Assembly: GCA_025558095.1 (NCBI GenBank)
Contig: JAIVFI010000006.1
Coordinates: 620,001 to 684,000 of the forward strand
From: Hyaloraphidium curvatum
Taxonomy: Eukaryota; Monoblepharomycota; Hyaloraphidiomycetes; Hyaloraphidiales; Hyaloraphidiaceae
Direction: 5' to 3'
Length of the DNA stretch: 64,000 bases
The notes under the pieces were generated by a model. That model searched no databases and was not told the origin of the DNA. It saw only the letters and a program-made list of their open reading frames with translations. The translations under genes were made by a program, and so were the position numbers. Positions 46,405-56,569 of the stretch are shown piece after piece. Within the stretch, counting starts at the first letter, position 1; each line of letters begins with the position of its first letter.

Positions 46405-48029
46405 TCAGTAGCGTCTGTCGTCGCTCCCGCGGTCGCGCGACGACCCCCTGCGCTCGTACGACGGCTGCTGCGGCCTGTCGTTCCTGTAAGGCGCGCGGTC
46501 GCCCCCGCGGTCGTCGTACCCCCTCTGCGCCGGCGCCGGCGCGCCATACCGGTCGCCGCCCGCGGACGCCCCGCCGCCGTAGCGGTCCCCGCCGCCGTTG
46601 CCCCCCGACGACGAGCCGTACGACCGCCCGCCGCCGCCGCCGCCGCCGGACCTGTACTCGTCCGGCTCGCGCGACCGGTCTTGCTGCCTGCTGTCGTACC
46701 CCCCGCCGTTGTATCCGGCGCGGCTCTCGTAGCCCCGCTCGTAGCTCCTCGTGTCGGTCTGCGCCCTGTCGTTGTACCCGCGGTCGCTGCTGTACCCGCC
46801 GCCGCCGCCCCTGTTGTCGTTGCCGTATCCCCCGCCGCCCCCGCCGCCTCCGTAGCGGTCGGGGGCCCTGCCGCCGCCGCCGTTGCCGCGGTCATTGTAC
46901 CCCCCGCCCCCGCCCCCGCCCCCGCCCCTGTTGTCGTTCCCGTACCCCCCTCCTCCCCCTCCGGAGCGGTCGTTGTAGCCCCCGCCTCCCGAGCGGTCGT
47001 TGTACCCGCCTCCTCCGTTGCGGTCCCCGCCGTATCCCCCGCCGCCCCCGCGGCCGCCGCCGCCGCCGAAATCGCCCCTGTACCCGCCGCGCGGCCCGGC
47101 GCCGGTGTTGTCCTTGTTGGCCATGTCGACCTTGAGCGTGCGGCCGTCGACTGTGCATGGGATGCGCGCAAAAGGGGCCCGTTCAGGTGCGTCCTCGTGA
47201 GGCAGTGTGAATGGGAAACCCACGGTCCGCGCCGTTCATTTCTTGCACGGCCCGCTTGGCCTCATCCTCGGTGGAGAAACCGACGAACCCGAAACCCTTG
47301 GAGCGGCCTATGGGATAGCGATGAAGCGAGTGCGGGATTCGGAGCAGGTACCGGGATCGCGTGTTCGTGCAAAAAGGGAAAGAGTTCGCGTAGCAGATTA
47401 ACACGGCAAGCAGGCACAGTGAATCGGATAAAGAATTCACGGTTCATAGTCCAGAAAGCCAGGCCATTGATCGTGTTCGTGGTTCGTGACGCCGGAGGTG
47501 CATGTTCGTGATTCACGGTCGTGATTCATGGTCATGTTCATGGGTCGAATGGTCATGTGCAGGTGCGGAGCCGTACGGTCGGAAACGAACAACGATGCAT
47601 CGCGGGTCGGCCAGGAGCGGAGCACGGGGCATCCGGTTTGCACGGGGATGGTTCATGGAACGGGACGGCGCGGAACGAATGAATGCGTGCCCATTGGAAC
47701 CTGGCGCTCCCCCCGGCGCGGCGCGGAACGGTACGGCGCTGGTGCGGTCCGGTGCGGGCACGGGGCGGGGCGGATGGGGGGTATTAACCTGTTTCGCGGT
47801 CCTTGACGACGCGGGTGGACTCGACCTGCGGGGATGGGAGGGTGAGCGGGCGCGGCAAGGGGGGGCAACAAGGCGCACGTTGCCGAACTGCGAGAAGGCA
47901 TCGCGGAGGGTGTCCTCGGTGGTGTTGTAGTTGAGCGAGCCGACGTAGATGGTCTGCAAAAGGGCGGTCGGCGGCGGTCGCGCGGGGGCGCGCGCGGCGC
48001 GGCGCGGCGGGCGGGGCACGTACGGTCAT
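46405..48029 (-). CDS. Glycine-rich RRM RNA-binding protein (GRP/CIRBP type)
   Basis: One RRM followed by a long RGG/Gly-Tyr tail. The ATG at 48029 gives MTTIYVGSLNYNTTEDTL (RNP2: IYVGSL) across the first intron, then RDAFSQFGNV. A small exon VESTRVVKDRETG follows, then GRSKGFGFVGFSTEDEAKRA (RNP1: KGFGFVGF) and VQEMNGAD. The last exon begins DGRTLKVDMANKDNTG and continues about 220 residues of GGYNDRSGGGG-like repeats, RGG motifs and Asn/Tyr-rich spacers, ending SSRDRGSDDRRY. This tail is low-complexity and likely phase-separating. Similar proteins are RNA chaperones induced by cold or stress. A 481-nt intron splits the RRM between RNP2 and RNP1. Confidence 0.88.
47308..47788 (-). other. 481-nt intron inside the RRM of the glycine-rich RNA-binding protein
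   Basis: Donor GTTAAT after GAAACAG (E T G) and acceptor CCATAG before GCCGCTCC restore the RRM frame. It is much longer than most introns in the window. It contains degenerate TTCATG/GTGATTCATGG-like repeats between about 47480 and 47660. Confidence 0.75.
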
Positions 48030-48199
48030 CTTTGCGGCGCGGGAGGGCCGGGCGCCGCCTGATTCGCGGGGGAGGGCGTGCGCAGCGGGACCGCGTCAGA
48101 GTGACGAGCGACAAGGCTCTGGCACGTGACCTATCAACCATCAGGGGTCCCGCAATCGGGACATCGGGACGCGTCGTGCCCCTCCTAAAGACGCCAAAT

Positions 48200-48597
48200 A
48201 TGTACGACCACAACGAGCAGCTCTCCCGGCTCCCGCCCAAGCTCCGGCGCACGATCCCGACCAACATGCCCGACAAGGCGGCGCCCCCGCGCAACCACCA
48301 CCGGATGCCGCTCCCCTCGTCGCCGTCGGCCGTGCTGGCGGTGCTGATCACGCTCGGGACGGTCGGTAGGCTTGCTGCGGACGCGATTCGGGGGGCTGAT
48401 GATTTTGCAGGTCGTCGCGTGGCTGTCGATACCTGCGTGAGTCTCCGACCCCTTGCGATCGGAAGAAAAGCTGACATGGCTCAATTTCCAGGCCGAAGAA
48501 GGAAAGCGAATACCTGTACACGGGTGGAGGCAAGGATGGGGAGGCGAAGCCTGACATGATGGGCAAACATCCAAAGCCGAAACGGATGTTGGAGTGA
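48200..48597 (+). CDS. Small single-pass membrane protein, unknown
   Basis: Three short exons joined in phase from ATG 48200. A basic, Pro-rich N-terminus (LPPKLRRTIPTNMPDKAAPP) is followed by a membrane helix created by splicing (SAVLAVLITLGTVVAWLSIP). A Lys/Gly-rich tail (KKESEYLYTGGGKDGEAKP, MMGKHPKPKRMLE) ends at TGA 48595-48597. About 97 residues. The intron positions fall inside the helix, and the spliced helix is far better than any unspliced reading, which supports the model. It could be an organelle membrane factor. No family recognised. Confidence 0.6.
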
Positions 48598-48865
48598 AGC
48601 GTGCTATTGGTGGACGATGAATACCCCTCCTTTGTCAAATTCTGTAAATAGCTCAATGAATGAATGGAACAGATTGCTGGATGAGCCAGATGGATTGGCG
48701 ACGACAACTTGTCTGTGGTGAATGCGACGCAGACGATCCAAAGGGTGGTAAAGAGGCGTGAATTAGAGAGGTATAGACAATCTTCAGTATCTGCGCTGCT
48801 GCGGCGGTCTTGATTGTTGTTGGCCCCCCATCCGCCGCCTGCGGAAGAGAGCCCAGCGAATCAGC

Positions 48866-49614
48866 TCAAAGTCGACAATTCCCGGAACGCTCAACCCACT
48901 CCCGGAACTCCCGATCCCGATCCGCCGCCTCGTCCAGGTTCATTTGCTCCTGCTTGATAAACCGCTCCGTCGCCGGCTTGGGGAACTCGCCGTCCGGGAA
49001 CTTGGCCTTCATCCGCTCGAGCTGCTCTTCCTCCTCCCTCGCCCTCGCCAGCCGGTACGCCTTGACCGCCGCCGTGTACGCGTCCTTCATCTCCATCCCC
49101 GTCGATTTGAGGTAGAGGGCGTGCTTGATGACGCTGCCGACCGTACCGCGTCAGCTCCCGCGCGAGCCCTCCCTGCGCGACGGACCCACGCTTCGCCGTT
49201 CAGCTCCGCCCCCTCCACCGAATCCCACGTCCGCGTCGCCCGCTGCCGCAGCAGCCCCTCGTCCTCCACCAGCGTCGCCGGCCGCGCCACGAGCTCGAAC
49301 GGATGCTCCCCGTAGAACCGCCGCCGCAGCGCGTCCTCGGGGTACTCGATCCGCGGCGGCCGCTGCTGCGCCCACCGCACCATCAGCTGCCCCGCGAGGC
49401 GGCGCTGCGCCTTGCGCGGCGGGAAGAGCGGCCGCCCTTCGCCGGAGGACGGCGGGCGGAAGGTCATGCCCGGCGTGAGCGAGCGCGTCGGGGACGGGCC
49501 GGGCGGGTACAGCTGCAGCGCAGTGTGCCACACGGGCTTCTCCTTGACGATGCCCGCCGCCTGGAAATCGTTGATGATGTTCGCGAGCGCGACGGGATTG
49601 AGCCGGCGGGGCAT
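48866..49614 (-). CDS. RSM25: Mitochondrial small-subunit ribosomal protein mS23 (Rsm25/MRPS23)
   Basis: Mitoribosomal SSU protein. The ATG at 49614 begins MPRRLNPVALANIINDFQAA. Then come IVKEKPVWHTALQLYPPGPS, with the family KP.W......PP motif, PPRIEYPEDALRRRFYGEHP and FELVARPATLVEDEG. A GT-AG intron leads to the 3' exon with GMEMKDAYTAAVKAYRLARA and a charged coiled coil ending REFREWVERSGNCRL. P.I.YPED.LR..F...HP.EL is diagnostic of mS23/Rsm25. Length (about 235 residues) is typical. Confidence 0.85.
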
Positions 49615-49801
49615 CGCGGCGTTCGTGTTGACAGCCGGCGTCGATTGCCAGTCATCAGCCGAGCAGTTCATCACACTCGCGGCGCGCGGCGGGGCGTCGT
49701 CAGCGGCTCGACAAGATTTCGTTGGGCTACTTTGACGAAAGGTCTACAAATAGTTTTCTGCCTCGCGGCTCATTTCGCAGCCGGAACGACGAAGTCCGTG
49801 T

Positions 49802-51752
49802 TCAAGCGTCGAACTTGGGCACGGTCTCGAGCGACTTGTTGAGGTCCTCCTCCGAGATCGCGACGTCGGGCTCGAGGGTGCCGGCGTTGTACGAGGCGTA
49901 GGCGGGGAGGTCGAGGAGGCCGTGGCTGCGGGCCAACTGTAAGTCGGGGATCGCAGGCAAGCGATCACACCACCCACCCGCAGAGGTTGAACACGATCGT
50001 CTTGGCCTCGCCCGACTCCTTGCACTTGAGCGCCTCGATGATGGCGCCGCGCACGGCGTGGTTGGCCTCGGGGGCGGGCAGGATGCCCTCGTGCCGCGCG
50101 AAGAGGGTGCCGGCCTCGAAGCACTCCTTCTGGCCGACGGCGATGGCCTCGAGCTCGCCGAGCTCCTTGAGGTGCGAGATGAGGGGGGCCATGCCGTGGT
50201 AGCGCAGGCCGCCGGCGTGGAAGGTGCTGGGCATGAAGTCGTGGCCCAGGGTGTGGCTCTTGACCAGGGGCTGTCGAGGGGAGAGTAATCAGGACCAAAA
50301 GGACTGGGAGCCGATCTGCCAAACCCACGGTGAGACCCGCCGAGTCACCAAAGTCGTACTCGTACCTGAATAACGGAGATCACAGAGTTAACAAGGCCGG
50401 AACAGAATCGGATCGCCGAAGAACTCACTTGCCGCGCGTGAGCGACGGGCACGCCGCAGGCTCGACCGCGACGACGCGGAAGTTCTTCTTGGCCTCCTTG
50501 CGGAAGCGCTGGCCGAGGAAGGGGAAGGCGAAGCCGGCAAAGTTGCTGCCGCCGCCCGTGCAGCCGACGAGGACGTCCGGGTAGTCGCCGGCCAACTCGA
50601 GCTGCTTGATCGTCTCCTGACCGATCACGGTCTGGTCTGTTTGAGCCCCAGATGACATCAGGACCGCGAGCAGCGAAGGGAGATGGCAACCACTCACGCA
50701 TCAGGACGTGGTTCAGCACCGAGCCGAGGCAGTACTTGGTGGGCACCGGGCTCTTGACGCACATCTCGACGGCCTCGGAGATGGCGATGCCGAGCGAGCC
50801 GGGGTTGTTGGGGTCCTTGGCGAGGTACGCGCGCCCGGTCTCGGTGCGGTCGCTGGGCGACGCGTAGACCTTGGCGCCGTACGTCTCCATGAAGATGGAG
50901 CGGTAGGGCTTGCTCTCCTTGGAGACCTTGACCTGGTAGACCTCGATCTCCACGCCGAACTGCGCGCCGGCCCAGGCCAGCGACGAGCCCCACTGGCCCG
51001 CGCCGGTCTCGGTCGTGATCTTCTTGGTGCCCTCCAGCTTGTTGTAGTAGACTTGCGGCACGGCCGTGTTGGGCTTGTGCGAGCCGGCGGGGCTGGTCCC
51101 CTCGTACTTGTAGTAGATCTTGGCGGGCGTGCCCAGGGCCTTCTCGAGGGCACGGGCGCGGTACAAAGGGGTCGGGCGCCACTTCCTGGAATCGGGCCGC
51201 CGACGGCTTAGCTTCACAGCGGTGACCATCCCGCGCTGCTGACCTGTAGACATCCCTCACAGGCTCGGGGATGTCGATGTAGCGATCTTGGGAGACCTCC
51301 TGAAGGATCAATGCCATGGGGAAGAGAGGAGCTGGGAGCATCGGCCCATGAGGATAGGAAGAAGAGGAAGACAAAGGCGGTGGAGTGGTCAGAAACAAGT
51401 GGGAAGGTAAAGGAGGGCCTTGGGGTCAGCCACGTCCTCCCATCCCGCCCAGCAACACGTCGAACAGACCGAGATCATCGGGCCCCAGAGGTTTGTGGGT
51501 TCCGGGGTGCAGCGGCGGCGGGCAGGGCGACTGGATGGGTGACAGTCAGAAACAAACTTCCATCTCGGCCGCAGCGCGACAAACGAACGGGCAGGTCAGC
51601 CTGGATGTTGTACCAGGTGGTCGGAATGTCCTTCTCCGAGAGCCTGGCGAACGACGACGTGCGCAAGGGGGGGGAAGCGCCGTGAGCGCGAGTGGCGCCG
51701 CGGAGGGGTTGGCGTCGACGTACTCGTATTTGAGCTGGTTCTCGTCGGCCAT
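49802..51752 (-). CDS. trpB2: TrpB2-type tryptophan synthase beta chain (PLP enzyme)
   Basis: PLP fold-type II enzyme that condenses indole (or related acceptors) with serine. The ATG at 51752 starts [19 protein letters not shown]. Exons give [40 protein letters not shown] (PLP lysine in SHK), [20 protein letters not shown] and [20 protein letters not shown] (phosphate cup). Then follow [38 protein letters not shown] and [20 protein letters not shown], ending [10 protein letters not shown]. The extended loops and [11 protein letters not shown] mark the TrpB2 branch rather than TrpB1 or fungal TRP5. No TrpA is seen nearby. At least six introns show it is a resident nuclear gene, not contamination. 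Confidence 0.88.
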
Positions 51753-51976
51753 CGTGGTTCTTGAGGACTTCTTGAGTGCTACGCTGGTGCTCTACTGTCC
51801 GCCGCGGCGCCTCTGGGCCGTGAACGTCGCGATTCGATGTCGGTGGATGATCGGGGTAGGGGCTGTCGCACGGACCCTCGGCGTCCCCTCACGCCTCACT
51901 CGCCGGTGAGCAAACGCGCCCAGAGAGGTTTAGTTCGATCCATCCACACTGCCGGGACACAGTCTATGCCCTTTTC

Positions 51977-53012
51977 TTACGAAAGCTCGGCCTTCAGCAC
52001 CTGGCTGCCCGACCAGGTCTCGCCCGCTTGGAGAACGACTTCCCTCTCCACCCTGCCCGCCTCAACGCAGACGAATTCCGTGGCTTGGTCAGCGCCCAGG
52101 TCCGCCATGGCACCAGCTTTTTCCGCCGGGTTCCACACGACGACGTCGGGCAAGTTCTCCCGAGTCAGCCTGATCCATCCCAGCACGCCGGCGGTGTCGA
52201 GCAAGACGGGGTTGGGTGCCTCGCGGTAGACGCGATCGATCTCGATGAAGGGGCGCGATGCAGGATCCTCGAAGTCCGCACGCTCTCCGACAAAGACGAC
52301 GGTCTGCTCGGACTCGGTGTGATCACCGCCGGCAACCTTGTCGGCGTACGAAAGCCTGGCGACGGAGAAGTTAGATCAACGATAAGCATCAAGGCACAGA
52401 GCTTACCCGATAAGGCCCCTGACTTGCGCCTTGTAGAGATCACCGATGCGGAAGTACGTGTGCAACAAAGTAGTGAAAGCAAGCGGTTCCGAGCCTTCGG
52501 GGTTCTGCACGATGAGCTTCGTTTCGAGCTTGTCATTGCCCCTGAGGTAGACGCGGTAGTCGAGCGCGAATGCCTTGAGGAAGAGCGCCCGAAACTCTTG
52601 CGAAACGTTCTCAGGCACCAGAGAGAATGAAACTTCGAGCACCTCGTCGTTCTCGACGATGAGGCCGTTCCACTTCCACTGAGACACGCGGACGAAGCCG
52701 TGCTGAGGCATTCCGGTCTCGGGCTTGGGGCCGAAGAAAGGCCACGCGATGGGAATGCCTCCGCGGATTGCCTTCGTCCCGTTGATGACCGCCTTCGGGC
52801 TGCCGGACGTGTCAGCGGTGCCAGGAATCGCTCGTCGAGGTCAAAGTCCACCTCATGTAAATGCGTTCCTTCCCATCGATGGCCGGCCTCCAGGAGGTGA
52901 GCGTGGCACCCGTGAGATAGATTTCCGCCGTCGAGCCGGAAGCCGCGTGCGTCAAACGGACGAAGCCGGTGTTCGCCGAAGGCGTTTCGACCTTGAATGT
53001 TTCGGCGGGCAT
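51977..53012 (-). CDS. Hexose-6-phosphate mutarotase (glucose-6-phosphate 1-epimerase)
   Basis: Interconverts alpha and beta anomers of glucose-6-phosphate; homologous to yeast YMR099C. The ATG at 53012 begins MPAETFKVETPSANTGFVRL. Beta-sandwich strands follow (HAASGSTAEIYLTGATLTSW), then KAIRGGIPIAWPFFGPKPET, GMPQHGFVRVSQWKW (His), AFTTLLHTYFRIGDL (second His) and, after an intron, ADFEDPASRPFIEIDRVYRE. The C-terminal exon has NLPDVVVWNPAEKAGAMADL and EFVCVEAGRV with the catalytic Glu. Two or three short introns. Complete. Confidence 0.92.
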
Positions 53013-53346
53013 TTCGACGCGGCCTCAAGGCGGAATGTGAACGGATATGTGAAGGGACCGCACGGCCGCACCAACGACCGCATTGCCGCTCGGAATCCCT
53101 GACTTTGCCACGATACATTGGCGATCCCTCGTCGTCGGCGCGGATGAGCGCATTCGGACAGGAAAGGTGCGGATGTGATGGTTCTGTGGCAGAAATCTGG
53201 GTGCGCTACCATTGGCGGGATGTTCGCGAAATGACGGGGGGACCAAGCTCCGCTTGCCGCTCCGATCCCCGCTCCCAGGCCCTTGCGGTCTGTGGCCCGC
53301 ACAGTGAGAAGCCAAATTGGGATTGACTCTCCAAGTACAGGCGGGA
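53013..53346. other. Intergenic stretch, 334 bp
   Basis: Lies between the MBD4-like gene's stop and the mutarotase start, both on the minus strand. It presumably carries the mutarotase promoter. No coding or RNA feature recognised. Confidence 0.5.
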
Positions 53347-54294
53347 CTAATCATCAGCAACGCGCCGCCTCCACTCGACGTAGCGCTTTAGCTCCTTGTC
53401 GTCCACGGCAATCGATCGCCAGCTCTCTGGCTCGCAAAAGAGGTGGAACGAATCTGCGCCGTACTGTCCGATGCCGTAGAGCTTCGTGATCTGGAATTCA
53501 TCCTCGTCCGAAGTCTCGGTCTCTTCAGCCCCGGGGGAACGCTTTTCGAAACTGGCCCTGAGCTTCTGGATCCGACTGAAGTTGTCGAGGTACGACTTGG
53601 AGAAGAGAACCAGCGATCGGGCTCGCCGGTTGTATAGTCCCAATGGGTAAAGCAGCTTCGCAAGCTCCTCTATGTCAGCCTCGACGCAGGCTTCGGGAGT
53701 CGGGAAGCGCTTAAGGAACTCAAAAAGGACAGGCCTCGCTTGGACGCCCCGTGTCTTGTTCAGGAAGATCGTTGCTATCAGCAAACGCCACGGGTCGTAG
53801 AAGAGTCGCTCCTGGATGAGCTGGAACGGGCTCGCCATCGGCGTGAACAACGGGGTCCAGGGGCAGGAGCACGAAACGGGCTGCACCCCGCCCGCGGGGT
53901 CATCGAAGAGCAGTCCATGCAGAGGGCCCGCTTTCTCGTCATCTTCATCCGCCGCTGCGGCCGTTGCCGGCTTGGACTGCGACCGGAACGTGCCGAGCTT
54001 CTCGTTCATTCGCGCAACGTGCGGATCGACCTTGGTTTTCCGCACGTAGGTCGACTTCTTCTTCGCCGGTCGCTCGGCAACATCTGCATCCGATTGCTCC
54101 GATTCCCGCTGCTTTGCATTCGCCGGCCGCTTCTGCGGAACAGTGCTCGGCTCGTCGCCGTCGGTGTCCCCCGTCTCCTTTCGCTTCCGAGTCCTCGTCC
54201 GCGACTTCACGGGCGTTTGCGGCGGCGAAGGCAGTCCGTGGACACTGGAACGCGAGATGCGCCGGCTCGGCAGCTCCTCGAACGCGTCCGCCAT
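53347..54294 (-). CDS. MBD4: MBD4-type HhH-GPD DNA glycosylase
   Basis: Mismatch-specific thymine/uracil glycosylase fold. Single exon, 315 residues, ATG 54294. The N-terminal 130 residues are basic and disordered (KSRTRTRKRKETGDTDG), with no methyl-CpG-binding domain. The catalytic domain has PFQLIQERLFYDPWRLLIAT, FLNKTRGVQARPVLFEFLKR and PTPEACVEADIEELAKLLYP. It continues GLYNRRARSLVLFSKSYL, then the helix-hairpin-helix ITKLYGIGQYGADSFHLFCE and SWRSIAVDDKELKRYVEWRR, where the conserved Asp of the MBD4 family falls. It starts 80 bp from the divergent CDK9-like gene. Confidence 0.9.
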   Translation of the reverse strand: MADAFEELPSRRISRSSVHGLPSPPQTPVKSRTRTRKRKETGDTDGDEPSTVPQKRPANAKQRESEQSDADVAERPAKKKSTYVRKTKVDPHVARMNEKLGTFRSQSKPATAAAADEDDEKAGPLHGLLFDDPAGGVQPVSCSCPWTPLFTPMASPFQLIQERLFYDPWRLLIATIFLNKTRGVQARPVLFEFLKRFPTPEACVEADIEELAKLLYPLGLYNRRARSLVLFSKSYLDNFSRIQKLRASFEKRSPGAEETETSDEDEFQITKLYGIGQYGADSFHLFCEPESWRSIAVDDKELKRYVEWRRRVADD

Positions 54295-54374
54295 CGCGAA
54301 TGCCACGAGTTGAAGGGGGATTCTGGGCGCCGCGGCAAAATCCTTATGATAAAGAGCAGAAGGTTGGGTAAACC
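54295..54374. promoter_or_regulatory. Putative bidirectional promoter, MBD4-like/CDK9-like
   Basis: 80 bp between divergent ATGs. It contains an AT-richer patch CTTATGATAAAGAG near 54342-54356, unusual in this GC-rich context. Confidence 0.45.
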
Positions 54375-56417
54375 ATGGACTCGCAGGGCCGGGGCGGTAC
54401 GCCCCCGTCCGACGCGTCAGCGAGCGGTACAAAGCGGCCTCGGGAAGATGGCGGCGTCGACGAGGGAGCGCAGGCGGCGAAACGCGTCCGGACAGGCACT
54501 CCACCCGAGGAGGGCCAGCTACCGCCTGCAGCGACCACCTCGGCCGCTCCGTCCGTAGAAATTACGGGACCCGACACTCCGCCGGATCGGACTGGCGACG
54601 ATGAGGCCGAGGAAGGGGAGTACGCCCCGGACGAGGCCCTTCCCGAGCGGCCCATGGCCCCGCGGCACTTTGAACCCGTGGAGATGCCCGACGCGGCGTC
54701 TTCCTACGTCTTTTCGCCGGCTGGACCCGACGTGGAAGAGGATGGGGAGTTGACCCCGGTGGAGGCACAGGAGGAGGGCGAACTCGGCGCCGTGGAGCAG
54801 GTCATTCCGAAAGTCGAATTTGACCCAAGGAAGGCGGGCGACGGCGTCCGGGATACCATTTCAAAGAAGTTCACGGGCTTGGGTGCGATGGAGGACTATG
54901 ACACGGGGTTAAAGATTGGCGAGGGAACCTTCGGGTGAGAGCAACGGAGCAGCTCCGACGACGCCAATTGACACCTCGACCCCTCTTCAACCAGCACTGT
55001 CGTCAAGGCTGTACACCGCAAATCTGGAGACGCCGTGGCGTTGAAGCTGATCAAATTCGACGACATGGACCGGAACGGATTCCCGATCACCGCCCTCCGC
55101 GAAATCCAGCTTCTGAAGATGCTGGACCACCGCAACATCCTCTCCCTCCGCGAAATGGTCCTCAAGCGAGGTACGTCACCTGCACAGCAGCTTCGAGAAG
55201 AATATTTGATCATGGGTGTCCGGCAGACCCGTCTGGCAACCGCCGCATGGACCAGATTTACATGTCGTTCGACTTCTTTCCGCACGACCTCTCCGGCCTC
55301 CTCGAACGGCATGAACCAGGCTACTTTGGCCTCCCGGTGTACAAGCTGTGGGCAAGACAGCTCCTGGAGGGGATGTACTACCTTCACAGGGTGTGTTTCT
55401 TCCGTGGCGGACTGCATTTGGCATCTGACCTCATTCCCGTTTCAGAACCTGGTCGTCCACCGCGACGTCAAGTCCGCCAACATCCTCATCTCCGATTCCG
55501 GCCTCCTCAAGGTCGCCGACTTTGGCCTGGCCCGCCCGCTGGACACGGACCCGAACCGCGAGTACACGGCGCAGGTGGTGACGCGCTGGTACCGCCCGCC
55601 CGAGCTTCTGCTGGGCAGCCCCAAGTACGGCCCCGCGGTTGACATGTGGGGCGTCGGCTGCGTCATCGCGGAGCTCTTTTCCCACCGCCCCATCATGGCC
55701 GGCGCGACCGAGCTGGACCAGTACGCCAAGGTGTTCGAGCTGTGCGGGTCCCTGACGGACGACAACTACCCCGGGTGGCAGCAACTCCCCGAGGTGGAGA
55801 AGCTCAAGGGCCAGGGCGTGAGCTTCAACAAGCCCTACCGCCCGCGGGTGCTTCGAACCAAGATGGTCGAGTACTACCACGCCGACCGCACCGCGGCGGA
55901 CCTGATCGACAAGCTGCTCCTGCTGAACCCGCGGAAGCGGTGGACGGCCAACGAAGCCCTGGACCACGAGTGGTTTTGGAGCAAACCGCTGCCGGCCGAA
56001 ATCGGCAGCGTGCCGAGGTACATGCCGTCGCACGAGATGGACATCCGCGGGGGGAACTTTGCCGTCGTGCGGCGGCCGGCCGAGGATAGGCGGCCGACGG
56101 CGGCATCGGAACCTGCCGGCGGGCGCCGCGGGCGCGCGGTGGACTCGTACGTGCCCGAGCGCGACGGCCGGGACCGGAGCAGGGAGCGCGATAGGCACAG
56201 CCCCTCGCGGCCGTGGGGTACCGTGGCTTCGGACGGGCCGACGAAGGATAGGCCGTGGGGGACGGTGCCGGTGGGGGACAGCTACGTTCCCGACCGCGAC
56301 CGGAGGCGGTCGAGGAGCCCGCGGCGGAGGTCGCGGAGCCCGAGGCCGAGATCACGCAGCCCGCGGCCGAGATCGCGGAGCCCGTGGAGGGACAGGTCGC
56401 GGACGCCGGTTTCCTAG
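54375..56417 (+). CDS. BUR1: PITALRE cyclin-dependent kinase (CDK9/Bur1 type) with RS tail
   Basis: Transcription-elongation CDK that phosphorylates RNA polymerase II and Spt5. The ATG at 54375 opens an acidic, Pro-rich extension of about 165 residues, then YDTGLKIGEGTFG (glycine loop). A short intron leads to VALKLIKFDDMDRNGFPITA continuing LREIQLLKMLDHRNIL, i.e. the PITALRE helix. Then come SFDFFPHDLSGLLERHEPGY, VVHRDVKSANILISD, VADFGLARPLDTDPNREYTA, VVTRWYRPPELLLGSPKYGP and DMWGVGCVIAELFSHRPIMA. The C-terminal 110 residues are Arg/Asp-rich and end in RSRSPR-type repeats. The RS tail is more like CDK12/13 or splicing kinases than yeast Bur1. About three introns. Confidence 0.9.
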
Positions 56418-56569
56418 CGCCGGCAGTGAAGCGTCGCCCTGATACCGAAGTTGTAGGCTGTACAACGCCACGATACCCGAAGATAACCTCGCCGAATCGA
56501 AAAAGCCACACATTAATCTGATATCGGTCTGACCAATGACCAATCAGTAGTCGTCCGTTGCAGTGCCCT

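Noticed and set aside
46372-47511. Long Val/Ala/Pro-rich frame opposite the glycine-rich RNA-binding protein
   Set aside because: It is the complement of GGN repeats encoding Gly-rich sequence; no independent evidence of coding.
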